This document shows, in pieces, positions 54,790 to 64,000 of a stretch of 64,000 nucleotides of DNA. Both the position numbers and the translations under genes were made by a program. The DNA lies in contig NZ_DASTAT010000076.1 of the NCBI RefSeq assembly GCF_035712445.1, positions 24,452 through 88,451 on the forward strand. Reading direction: 5' to 3'. Position 1 is the first letter of the stretch. Each line of letters opens with the position of its first letter. Origin of the DNA: Oligoflexus sp. Its GTDB lineage: Bacteria > Bdellovibrionota_B > Oligoflexia > Oligoflexales > Oligoflexaceae. Under the pieces are notes generated by a model. It saw only the letters and a list, made by a program, of their open reading frames with translations, was not told the origin of the DNA and did not search any database.

Positions 54790-56080
54790 GGATGCGTCCT
54801 CCGCTGATAGGGTTGGCGACTGCGGTGAATCCCATATGATCAAGCAAGGTGGCCACCAACTGCTCAGGTGTGATTTGGGTTTCCGCGGTGCGGGGAACAG
54901 GAGCACCGTTGAGCCAGCCGAGGGCCTGGGCGCTATCATCGGTGCGGCCGATCACCGTGTTGTCCTGCACGCCTTTGCCGAGCAGGATCGCAGAGGCAGA
55001 GGGCCAGTGATCCGTTCCTGATCCGGCGTTCAATTGAGGCGTCCGCACGAATTCTGAGCTGATGAGGATCGTTGTATTATCCATGAGAGACGAGCCGGGC
55101 TGCTGACTGTCTTCGGTGCTGCGGAGGTCGCTGATAAGAAGCGCGATCTGCGCCGCCACCTGACGCATCAGGCTTACGTGCTGAGTGAAATGATTGGAAT
55201 GCGTATCAAAGCCATCAATGCTCAAGGTTACATAAGGGGAAAGGCCGGAAGACAAAGTGAGAAACGCGCTAGGTATCAGAGTCTGCGCACTCCAATCGTC
55301 GGTCACTCCATAACGTGATTTGATCTCGGTCGTCAGAGCCAGTTTCTGCCCCACGCCGGTCGCATAGAGCTGATCGAGTTGCGTGGCTGCTGCTTCCCAT
55401 CCCGCCATGGACGCCTGGGCGGCCGCATTTTGCTGATTCTTTTGCAGGGCATCGAGCTGTTTGATCAGCTGATGCGCAGGATCAAACGATGTGGCCTTGG
55501 TCCACTGATTATAGGGACCGCGCAGCATATCAGCCAGTCCACCTCCACTTTGCGACTGGAGCGGGGGATGGCTGTACTTGCTGTCACCGAGGGGAATCGG
55601 CCCACCGAGGACAACATGCGCAGGGAATGTGCCTGCGGCCCCACCCATCAGGGCTGTCAGGGACGGATACTCGCGGGTTCGGGAAAGGCTCAAAACGCCC
55701 GAATACATATAGTTTTGTGCCAACTCGTGCGCCGTGACTTCCGTGAAAAGACCATTGATGAAAGCCGTGGGAACCAAAGCCATGACCTGCTTCAAAGGCT
55801 CGATACCCCAACCGCCGATCAGATTGCTTTTGCCGGAAACAGTGAAGGTGCTGAGGCCCTGATAGGTGCTTGTGTAGGTGGAACTGCTCGCTTTGCTCCC
55901 GACAGCGGGATCTGTGCTCAGCGCGGAATCCCAACCGCCGCGCAGAAAGATATGAAGAAAGCGCCGCCTGGGATCGGCAGCAAGGGCTCGTTCCGAAAGC
56001 ATAAGAGTTGATAACGGCAGCTGGCTCCAGGCCACGGCCCCGAGGCATTTGTGCAGAAGTTCACGTCGTGTGAGAGTCAT
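54773..56080 (-). CDS. DUF1501 family protein
   Basis: ATG 56080 overlaps the previous stop by 4 bp. It has 435 residues. A leader with TLTRRELLHKC resembles a twin-arginine signal. The body has RRFLHIFLRGGWDSALSTDP, YVTLSIDGFDTHSNHFTQH and TTILISSEFVRTPQLN, the usual marks of DUF1501, a phosphatase/sulfatase-like fold. These proteins are abundant in Planctomycetes, next to c-type cytochromes. The substrate is unknown. Confidence 0.9.
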   Translation of the reverse strand: MTLTRRELLHKCLGAVAWSQLPLSTLMLSERALAADPRRRFLHIFLRGGWDSALSTDPAVGSKASSSTYTSTYQGLSTFTVSGKSNLIGGWGIEPLKQVMALVPTAFINGLFTEVTAHELAQNYMYSGVLSLSRTREYPSLTALMGGAAGTFPAHVVLGGPIPLGDSKYSHPPLQSQSGGGLADMLRGPYNQWTKATSFDPAHQLIKQLDALQKNQQNAAAQASMAGWEAAATQLDQLYATGVGQKLALTTEIKSRYGVTDDWSAQTLIPSAFLTLSSGLSPYVTLSIDGFDTHSNHFTQHVSLMRQVAAQIALLISDLRSTEDSQQPGSSLMDNTTILISSEFVRTPQLNAGSGTDHWPSASAILLGKGVQDNTVIGRTDDSAQALGWLNGAPVPRTAETQITPEQLVATLLDHMGFTAVANPISGGRILGLLT

Positions 56081-56703
56081 ATCGTCCAAAACTCCTGGCT
56101 TGAAAGCAGGGCGTAAAGAGTCAAGGTCCACACTGTCGGTGGCCATTTTTCGCGCTGCATGATTTCAATGGCCGTGGATCGCACCAGGGATTTTTCCTCC
56201 TCTGTGGGAGGACGCCCATAGAGTCTCCAGTAGAAATCTTCAAGCTGCGCCATCCATCGGGCATCCTTGTCTTCATCGTCGCCGGGATAATCTTCCGTCA
56301 CAAGGCAGTGCTGGAAAAGAATGGTGCCGGTCGCATCCGGCCTGGCTTCACGCCAGACCACAGCCGCGGCCACATCATACGCGATGCGGCGAACCAGAAG
56401 CAGTGTTTGGACTTTGGGAATGGGATCTCTTTTATGAGCACTCACAAAGTCGATGCCGCCCAGAGGAACGCCATAGGCTTCGACGAGAAGATCGTGAAAA
56501 CGTCCGTCCTGATCGGTCCAGCCGATATCAAGATCGAGGGCGTCTTTGATTTGTTTGGAAATTTGCTCGGGTGTGAGACGCATGACAGCAGGCGTCAGAG
56601 ACGAAACGTCGGAAGTGGACGCGGCGTCCGATTCGTTTTCCTTCTGACATTTGCAGCCCGTGAATGAACTTAAAAAACATAGCGCGAGTAAGAATTGCTT
56701 CAT
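56077..56703 (-). CDS. Lipoprotein with DUF1553-like terminus
   Basis: ATG 56703 with GGAG upstream. It has 208 residues. The lipoprotein signal ends at Cys17-region (SSFTGCKCQ). RLTPEQISKQIKDALDLDIGW resembles the start of DUF1587/1592-type proteins. The C-terminus, YGRPPTEEEKSLVRSTAIEIM ... ALLSSQEFWTI, resembles the end of DUF1549/1553-type proteins (ALLNSPEF). First gene of the operon with the DUF1501 protein and cytochrome. It may be a split or shortened relative of those larger proteins. Confidence 0.8.
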   Translation of the reverse strand: MKQFLLALCFLSSFTGCKCQKENESDAASTSDVSSLTPAVMRLTPEQISKQIKDALDLDIGWTDQDGRFHDLLVEAYGVPLGGIDFVSAHKRDPIPKVQTLLLVRRIAYDVAAAVVWREARPDATGTILFQHCLVTEDYPGDDEDKDARWMAQLEDFYWRLYGRPPTEEEKSLVRSTAIEIMQREKWPPTVWTLTLYALLSSQEFWTI

Positions 56704-56874
56704 ACCATCAACTCCATACTCCGCCTTCGGCATTTTCAGCCGGGACCTAACATTTCCCAAAAATACGAATTTTATCTCCAGTATATACGGCCGGTTAGGT
56801 CGCGACCGGAAAAATTTGCGGCGGCCTATTCGTAACCACGGAGTTCCGGCCGATAGGAAAGACTGGAGGCTTTG

Positions 56875-57117
56875 ATGTTGAAAGCAGTCCTTATCATCCT
56901 GGCTCTGCTTCCTAGCGCTTGCGAGCAGTTCAAGCAGATGGAAGCCAAAGGTCCGCCGCCGATGAAAATCGAGCGCGTGCTGAAGTGCAACAAGTATAAA
57001 ACCTGTGTTGTGGTTTTCAGCAATGGATCGCAGGGTCTGATGACGAGTCCGAAGGAAGGCGAGTACGGATGCAAGAGTATCAGTGCCTACTCTTACATCC
57101 GCTGTGATGGGCCTTAA
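56875..57117 (+). CDS. Small lipoprotein, unknown function
   Basis: ATG 56875 with GGAGG 5-6 bp upstream. It has 80 residues. The lipoprotein signal ends at LLPSAC. The mature part is small and Cys-rich (VLKCNKYKTCVVVF, GEYGCKSI, YIRCDGP), with four Cys that could form two disulfides. No family is recognised. It is divergent from the DUF1501 operon and converges on guaA (3-bp gap). Confidence 0.72.
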   Translation: MLKAVLIILALLPSACEQFKQMEAKGPPPMKIERVLKCNKYKTCVVVFSNGSQGLMTSPKEGEYGCKSISAYSYIRCDGP

Positions 57118-57120
57118 ATC

Positions 57121-58692
57121 TTATTCCCACTCAATCGTGGCAGGCGGCTTGGTCGTGACATCGTAAACCACACGGTTGATCCCGTTGACCTTCCGCACAA
57201 TTTCATCCGACACACGAACGAGGAAACTGATCGGCAGATCACCGACGCCGGCAGTCATGCCGTCCGAGGCCGTCACGGCGCGCAGGGCGCAGGTCTTTTG
57301 ATAGGTGCGATTGTCACCCATCACGCCGACGGATTTCACCGGCAGAAGCACAGCAAAGGCCTGCCATACAGCATGATAAAGATTCTCTTCACGCAGCTTT
57401 TGGATGAAGATGGCATCCGCTTCCTGAAGAATGCGCACGCTTTCCGGCTCGATTTCACCCAGGATACGAACAGCAAGACCCGGACCTGGGAACGGATGGC
57501 GATCGACCAGCTGCTCGGGAATGCCGAGCTGACGACCGATGGCCCGAACCTCATCCTTGAAGAGGTAACGGAAGGGCTCGCAGAGTTCGAGGTGCAGTTT
57601 TTCAGGCAGACCACCGACGTTGTGATGGCTCTTGATCACTTTCGCACCGGCGCCATGACCCGCGGATTCGATCACGTCCGGGTAAAGCGTTCCCTGGCCG
57701 AGATGCGTAAAGCCGCTCTGCGATTTGGCGAAGGTTTCGAAGACCTCGATGAATTTACGGCCGATGATTTTCCGCTTCTGCTCGGGATCACTGACCCCTT
57801 TCAAAGCCGCGTAAAATTCCTGGCTGCGATCCAGAGCTGTCAGGTGAACGCCCAATTTGGCAAATTCATTGACGACCCACTTGGCTTCATCCTTGCGCAG
57901 AAGACCATGATCCACAAAGATCGCATGGACCTGCTCATAACCGAGAGCGCGGGTCAGAAGCACAGCCGCGACTGTGGAATCAACGCCACCGGACACGGCC
58001 ATCAGAACCTTGCCTTTGCCGACGTTTTCGCGGATTTTGGCGAGCGAGGATTCCATCATGCAGCCAGCATCCCAATTCAGGGGTGCCTTGCAGATATCAC
58101 TGATGAACGCTTTCAGAAGGTCGGCGCCGTGTTCGGAATGCTGCACTTCCGGGTGGAATTGAAGACCGATCCACGGACGCTCCTTATGGGCCATCACAGC
58201 CACCACACCATCATCGGTGCGGCCGAGGACTTCAAAGACACCGCTGCTGTCTTCCACGTCATCGCCGTGGCTCATCCAGACGGTTTGCACCTGGGGGAGT
58301 TTTTTCAAGGACGCGGCATAAGCAGGAGCGCGATTCAATTCGAGTTTGAGCTGCGCCCGACCATATTCCCGCTGGGTCCCGCTGCGGAGTTTGCCGCCCG
58401 AAACGCCGGCCATCAGCTGCATGCCGTAGCAGATGCCGAGGACGGGTTTGGAACTGTTTTTCACCCAGTCCGGCATCGTACGTGCGCCTTCATCCGTCAC
58501 CGTATCGGGACCGCCGGACAGGATGATGCCGTGGTAGTTGAAATCTTCAAGAGGCGTGGAGCGGGTGCCGTCGATGACTTCAGCATAAACGCCCAGTTCC
58601 CGCAGACGGCGGGTGATCAGGAGCGTGTACTGCGAACCGTAATCGAGAATCAGAATACCTTCATTGACAGGTCTTTGCATGCTGTGTTGCAT
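57121..58692 (-). CDS. guaA: GMP synthase (glutamine-hydrolysing)
   Basis: ATG 58692 with AAGG 7 bp upstream; the longer frame overlaps guaB and is unlikely. It has 523 residues, full length. The glutamine amidotransferase Cys88 is in LGICYGMQLM. The PP-loop SGGVDSTVAAVLL is at about residue 235, and the C-terminus ends VTTKPPATIEWE as in other GuaA. It converts XMP to GMP. Operon with guaB, 13-bp gap. Confidence 0.98.
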   Translation of the reverse strand: MQHSMQRPVNEGILILDYGSQYTLLITRRLRELGVYAEVIDGTRSTPLEDFNYHGIILSGGPDTVTDEGARTMPDWVKNSSKPVLGICYGMQLMAGVSGGKLRSGTQREYGRAQLKLELNRAPAYAASLKKLPQVQTVWMSHGDDVEDSSGVFEVLGRTDDGVVAVMAHKERPWIGLQFHPEVQHSEHGADLLKAFISDICKAPLNWDAGCMMESSLAKIRENVGKGKVLMAVSGGVDSTVAAVLLTRALGYEQVHAIFVDHGLLRKDEAKWVVNEFAKLGVHLTALDRSQEFYAALKGVSDPEQKRKIIGRKFIEVFETFAKSQSGFTHLGQGTLYPDVIESAGHGAGAKVIKSHHNVGGLPEKLHLELCEPFRYLFKDEVRAIGRQLGIPEQLVDRHPFPGPGLAVRILGEIEPESVRILQEADAIFIQKLREENLYHAVWQAFAVLLPVKSVGVMGDNRTYQKTCALRAVTASDGMTAGVGDLPISFLVRVSDEIVRKVNGINRVVYDVTTKPPATIEWE

Positions 58693-58705
58693 CGGTGGCC
58701 TTCTT

Positions 58706-60232
<1,527 letters not shown>

Positions 60233-60430
60233 TTATCTTTGCCGTAGGCGGGTTTTCGATTTAAGGGCGGATACTAGCACCATCCAATTCGCAAGGGAAG
60301 AGCTGTTCCGAGGAAAAATTCGCTGAAAACGTCCGCGGGGTCGGGCCCCTCTGCTTGCTTTGCACGCCAGTTTGCGCTAAAAACTCCTGTTTCGCACCGT
60401 GAGGTGAATCACCCGCTTGCCGAGGTTTTT

Positions 60431-62035
60431 GTGAATCAGAAACAGCTGGAACAGGAAATCGCCCGCCGGCGAACCTTTGCTATCATATCCCACCCTGACG
60501 CCGGTAAAACGACGATGACAGAGAAACTCCTCCTTTACGGTGGAGCTATCAATATGGCTGGATCCGTCAAAGCCAAGCGTTCCAAGAAGTTCGCAACATC
60601 GGACTGGATGGAATTGGAAAAGCAGCGCGGAATCTCGGTCACGAGTTCGGTGATGAAGTTCCCCTACATGGACTGCGAGATGAACCTGATCGATACACCA
60701 GGTCACCAGGACTTCTCGGAAGATACCTACCGGACCCTGACCGCGGTCGACAGTGCGCTGATGCTGATGGATGCGGCGAATGGCGTGGAAGAGCAGACCA
60801 AAAAACTTTTCGAAGTCTGTGCGGCGCGAAATACGCCGATCATGGCGTTTATCAACAAGATGGACCGGGAAGGCCGCGAGCCCTTCGCTCTGCTCGAGGA
60901 AATTGAAACGACGCTGGGCATTGCTGTCACCCCAGTGACATGGCCAATCGGCATGGGCCCCACCTTCCGCGGCGTTTATCATCGGATTCACAATCAGCTT
61001 TTGATCTATGAAAAGGATGCCGAGCGTTCCCGCCCTGTTCCCCTGAAAGGTTTGACGCTGGATGCGCCGGAAGTGGTGCAGGAACTCGGCGCGGAACTCG
61101 CGGAACAGCTGCGTACGGAAATTGAATTGCTCGACGGTGCCGGCGAGATTTTTGATCTCGATCGTTATCGCTCAGGTAAATTGGCTCCGGTGTTCTTTGG
61201 TTCGGCTTTGAATAACTTTGGTCTGGAGCCGCTTCTGGAGGCTCTGATCAACACCGCTCCGGCTCCTTTGCCGCGGGAGGCCCAGGAACGCGTGGTGCTG
61301 CCGAACGAAGAGAAATTTTCCGGCTTTATTTTTAAAATTCAGGCCAACATGGATCCGAACCACAGGGATCGCGTGGCGTTTATTCGCATTTGCTCGGGTT
61401 ATTTCCAGCGCGGGATGAAGGCGCATATCGTGCGTCTGGGCAAGGAACACCGGCTGGGCCGTCCGACCCAGTTTATGGCGCAGGATAGAAGTTTGGTGGA
61501 TGAGGCCTTTGCCGGGGACATCGTCGGTATTCACGATCCGGGCGTCTTTAAAATCGGAGATACGTTGACGGAAGGCGAGAGTCTTCATTACACGGGTGTT
61601 CCTGTGTTTGCCCCCGAACATTTTTGCCGCGTGACGCTGGCCGATCCGATGAAGTCGAAGCAGCTTTACAAGGCGCTCGATCAGCTGTCGGAAGAGGGTG
61701 CCGTGCAGGTGTTCCGTCCGATCTACGGAACCGAGCAGATCCTGGGCGTCGTCGGTATTCTGCAGTTTGATGTGGTGCAGTATCGCATTCAGCATGAATA
61801 CGGCGTGCGGGTGAATTTCACGCGCTTGCCTTACGGCGCGGCGCGCTGGGTTTTCTGCGACGATGAGAAAGCGATGGAGGAATTCACGCGAGCCCAGGCG
61901 CATGTGATGTGTTTGGATCAGCATGAACAGAAGGCGATTTTGCTGGAGGATCTTTGGAGGCTGAAGTTCCTTAAGGAACGATTCCCGAAGATTACGTATT
62001 CAGCGACTTCGGACAGCGTGAAGGCTGAGAGTTGA
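60431..62035 (+). CDS. prfC: Peptide chain release factor 3
   Basis: GTG 60431 is preferred: CGAGG lies 5 bp upstream, and the N-terminus then matches E. coli RF3 length (about 12 residues before RRTFAIISHPDAGKTT). GTG 60404 lacks spacing to its site. It has 534 residues. The G1 loop is HPDAGKTT, G3 is DTPGHQDF and G4 is NKMD. It is a GTPase that recycles RF1 and RF2 from the ribosome after peptide release. Confidence 0.97.
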   Translation: MNQKQLEQEIARRRTFAIISHPDAGKTTMTEKLLLYGGAINMAGSVKAKRSKKFATSDWMELEKQRGISVTSSVMKFPYMDCEMNLIDTPGHQDFSEDTYRTLTAVDSALMLMDAANGVEEQTKKLFEVCAARNTPIMAFINKMDREGREPFALLEEIETTLGIAVTPVTWPIGMGPTFRGVYHRIHNQLLIYEKDAERSRPVPLKGLTLDAPEVVQELGAELAEQLRTEIELLDGAGEIFDLDRYRSGKLAPVFFGSALNNFGLEPLLEALINTAPAPLPREAQERVVLPNEEKFSGFIFKIQANMDPNHRDRVAFIRICSGYFQRGMKAHIVRLGKEHRLGRPTQFMAQDRSLVDEAFAGDIVGIHDPGVFKIGDTLTEGESLHYTGVPVFAPEHFCRVTLADPMKSKQLYKALDQLSEEGAVQVFRPIYGTEQILGVVGILQFDVVQYRIQHEYGVRVNFTRLPYGAARWVFCDDEKAMEEFTRAQAHVMCLDQHEQKAILLEDLWRLKFLKERFPKITYSATSDSVKAES

Positions 62036-62059
62036 GACCTCTTCGCAGTTAAAACGAAC

Positions 62060-62090
62060 AAAGGCTGAGATCAGAATCTCAGCCTTTTTT
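62060..62090 (+). terminator. Terminator of prfC
   Basis: GGCTGAGAT pairs with ATCTCAGCC around CAGA, extended by AAA/TTT, and followed by six T. It may also stop the convergent exported-protein gene. Confidence 0.94.
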
Positions 62091-62110
62091 AACGATGGGG
62101 CAAATATCAC

Positions 62111-62578
62111 TTACTCGGTCGGCAGAGCCTGAACCGAGAATGCCGCGCGGGCCCGAGTGACCCAAATACGATAGCGGCCTGTGCCGGGATATTTCACTTG
62201 AATGGCATCATGGCCGAAGAAGCGGGCCACAGCCGGAACCTGCATGAAGTTGATTTTTGCAGGTTCGTCCGGTCTTTCCACATAAGCGCCGAGGACTTCG
62301 CTGGAACCATTCCACTGGTCAAGTTCGGTGGTCCTGAGCAGCATGCAGCGGTCGTGCTCGGAAACCATCCAATTCTCTTTCACATCATAGTCGAGGAAGT
62401 AGGAGATGCATTGGGCGTCATCACAGGAGAGCCGCGACTCTTCATTCAAACTCCAGCTGGTGGCATTGCAAAGGAAGTAAAAATAGGGCGCTCCCTCTAC
62501 GTGAGGAAAAGTCTGCAGAGACTGGGATTGCGCTCCCGAGGCGAAAAACAAAGCAAGAGCGGTGAAAAAACGTTTCAT
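62111..62578 (-). CDS. Small exported protein, unknown function
   Basis: ATG 62578 with CGAGGG upstream. It has 155 residues with a signal peptide (MKRFFTALALFFASGAQSQS). The mature part has Cys pairs (FLCNATSW, LSCDDAQCISYF, DRCMLLR) and an aromatic-rich beta pattern ending FSVQALPTE. No family is recognised. Next upstream gene on the same strand is the di-heme oxidoreductase; a hairpin separates them. Confidence 0.72.
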   Translation of the reverse strand: MKRFFTALALFFASGAQSQSLQTFPHVEGAPYFYFLCNATSWSLNEESRLSCDDAQCISYFLDYDVKENWMVSEHDRCMLLRTTELDQWNGSSEVLGAYVERPDEPAKINFMQVPAVARFFGHDAIQVKYPGTGRYRIWVTRARAAFSVQALPTE

Positions 62579-62630
62579 AGTTTGACCCTCGAATAGGAAA
62601 AATCGATCATGCAGGCTATGACAAGCAGAA

Positions 62631-62660
62631 GGGCAGAAAATGAACAAGCATTTTCTGCCC
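62631..62660 (-). terminator. Hairpin after the di-heme oxidoreductase gene
   Basis: GGGCAGAAAATG and CATTTTCTGCCC form a 12-bp perfect stem with an AACAAG loop. On the minus strand it follows the stop at 62711; the T-tract is weak. Confidence 0.75.
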
Positions 62661-62710
62661 TTTGACGTTTGAGGATGACCCAGCGGTCTGGGTATTTTAC
62701 GGAATGGTCG

Positions 62711-64000
62711 TTAAAGATCGAGCAGGAAGGTCTCCAAATCCTGTCGCTCGCTGGCGTTGAGAGCTTTATAGGCATTCACCGAAGACTCCGCTTCACCCCC
62801 ATGCCAGAGGATGGCTTCGATCAGGCTTGCGGCGCGACCATCGTGCAGCCATTGCACCCGGTTGCGATCCGCCGTGCGGTGCGCATCCTGCCACAGAAGG
62901 GCGATGTTTCCGGGTGGGAATTCCCTTTGATGGGAATCGGTCGCATGACGTACGTTTTTTAAGCCCCAGAGGGGAGCCGTTCGCCACAGGCGTCCCAGGT
63001 TGCCAGGAGTGTCATCGGCAAGGTCCGGGCCCATATCATGCAGCAAAAGATCGGTGAAAGGCTGAATGTCCTGATAGGCGAGTTCAGGGAAGCGGCTGGG
63101 GCCTGTTTTCAAGGCTTTTACGTGGCAGCTTGCGCAGTTCAAACGATCAAAGATTTTTTCTCCACGTTGGACTGCGGGATCTGCAGGCCGCATGCGCGGC
63201 GGCATACCGAGCAAGGCCACATAGCTTTCCATATCGCTGAGGGCCTGATCAGGAAGAGGGGCCTTTCCACTTTGGCAAGGACTCATGCAATCAAGTTCAT
63301 TTCGTTCCCTGCTCAGCACTCCCATATCACTGCGCAGGGCTTCGGCAATCTGATCGACAAGGCTGACTTTATCAGCTTTCCAACCAAAGCGTCCGGGTTT
63401 GCCGTTAAAGGTGCGAAGCGTTCCATTGTTTTGCGTGGCAAGGTTTTGCAGCGTGGAATCCGGAACCGCTTCCAAAAGACCAAGACCGATCATGGCCAAG
63501 GGTCGGCGGGGAGAAAGACCTGTGGCTCCATCGGCCATTGAGCTTTCGACTTTAAAAATAGGCTTTCTGAGAACGACTTCCGTGCCATCGTTCAGGCGCA
63601 TGGTTCGCGTTTCCCAGCGATCCATAAGCAGGCTCCCTTCACGGTCGGGGCCCGCGGTCTGGAGCTGCTGACCGATACGGTCATGCGCGGCTCCCGTTTT
63701 GATGTCAAAGGTCTTGACGACGGTCGTATGAATGGCATCACCAGGCGCGGGCAGGAGAGCGCTTCCATTGTTCAGGTGACAGCTGCTGCAGCTCCTGACA
63801 TTGTATGCGCTGGAGGCAAGTCCGCTCCTTTTCTGCCTGTCCTCTTCAAAAAAAGGCGAGGGTTTATCATCGGAATCATCGAGCAGGTGCTGGCCGCTGA
63901 CCATATCGGTATGAAACCAGGTGCGGCCGTTCATGAAGTTTTGAGAGTTGGCTGGAGTCACATTCCAGGCCTGCTGCTGCAGGGCTTTCCACGGTTCCAC
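62711..64000 (-). CDS. Di-heme oxidoreductase (DHOR/DUF1111 family), partial
   Basis: Open to the right edge, so the N-terminus is missing; 429 residues are visible. Two heme motifs, CSSCH (~residue 71) and CASCH (~residue 291), mark a di-heme c-type protein. ELAYQDIQPFTDLLLHDMGPDLAD, LWRTAPLWGL and LHDGRAASLIEAILWHGGEA are typical of the DHOR family, related to the MauG/bacterial cytochrome c peroxidase fold. It is periplasmic. Its redox partner is not known; the DUF1501 cytochrome unit ~6 kb away is another c-type heme gene in this window. Confidence 0.88.
   Translation of the reverse strand: MEPWKALQQQAWNVTPANSQNFMNGRTWFHTDMVSGQHLLDDSDDKPSPFFEEDRQKRSGLASSAYNVRSCSSCHLNNGSALLPAPGDAIHTTVVKTFDIKTGAAHDRIGQQLQTAGPDREGSLLMDRWETRTMRLNDGTEVVLRKPIFKVESSMADGATGLSPRRPLAMIGLGLLEAVPDSTLQNLATQNNGTLRTFNGKPGRFGWKADKVSLVDQIAEALRSDMGVLSRERNELDCMSPCQSGKAPLPDQALSDMESYVALLGMPPRMRPADPAVQRGEKIFDRLNCASCHVKALKTGPSRFPELAYQDIQPFTDLLLHDMGPDLADDTPGNLGRLWRTAPLWGLKNVRHATDSHQREFPPGNIALLWQDAHRTADRNRVQWLHDGRAASLIEAILWHGGEAESSVNAYKALNASERQDLETFLLDL

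Overview
The window looks like chromosome from a free-living Gram-negative bacterium with roughly 55% GC. It carries a TonB-dependent receptor, outer-membrane barrels, many lipoproteins, LpoB-like lipoprotein genes and sigma-54 control. Gene content and style (many exported lipoproteins, trypsin-like protease, polyketide synthase, planctomycete-like DUF1501/c-type cytochrome genes, archaeal-type Asd, RqcH) would fit a deep-branching proteobacterial lineage such as Oligoflexia/Bdellovibrionota. That placement is inference, because no rRNA gene is present. I saw no tRNA, rRNA, CRISPR array, transposase, integrase or phage gene.

Layout. 1-5.8 kb: the start of a type I polyketide synthase (cut by the window edge), an alginate-lyase-like lipoprotein, a secreted serine protease, fxsA and a Na+/H+ antiporter. 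6-9.6 kb: a histidine kinase and NtrC-type activator, flanked on both sides by a matching 37-bp element and a sigma-54 promoter. One promoter drives the divergent antiporter; the other drives a small membrane-anchored gene. 9.8-13.5 kb: lipoprotein alpha-amylase, a Pro/Gly-tailed lipoprotein and an exported barrel-like protein. 13.7-26.5 kb: acnA, glycosyltransferase, HNH protein, an ABC exporter with a TPR-like partner, yggT, M3 oligopeptidase, yggS, and an LpoB/COG3014 lipoprotein pair. 26.5-31.8 kb: leucine dehydrogenase, mnmG, and an alkylation-repair pair (Ada-AlkA fusion plus Ogt) whose junction is tandemly duplicated.

31.9-46.6 kb: TonB receptor, OsmC-like protein, pirin, a TetR-thiolase operon with a palindromic operator, an outer-membrane barrel, asd with a long structured leader, rqcH-like, mtgA and dnaE. 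46.8-51.5 kb: a sulfate uptake operon (binding protein, cysT, cysW, cysA) ending in its own cysB-like regulator. 51.5-53.2 kb: an AT-richer hipBA toxin-antitoxin pair with three evenly spaced operators. 53.2-56.7 kb: a three-gene overlapping operon of lipoprotein, DUF1501 protein and c-type cytochrome. 56.8-64 kb: small lipoprotein, guaBA, prfC, a small exported protein and a di-heme oxidoreductase cut by the right edge.

The most notable system is the two-component/sigma-54 circuit at 5.8-9.2 kb. Both flanking promoters have the same layout: a 37-bp element, 50 or 51 bp of spacer, then a -24/-12 promoter in the same relative orientation. This predicts that one activator turns on both the antiporter and the small membrane protein. 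Other notable items are the duplicated alkA-ogt junction, the hipB operator ladder and the DUF1501/cytochrome operon.
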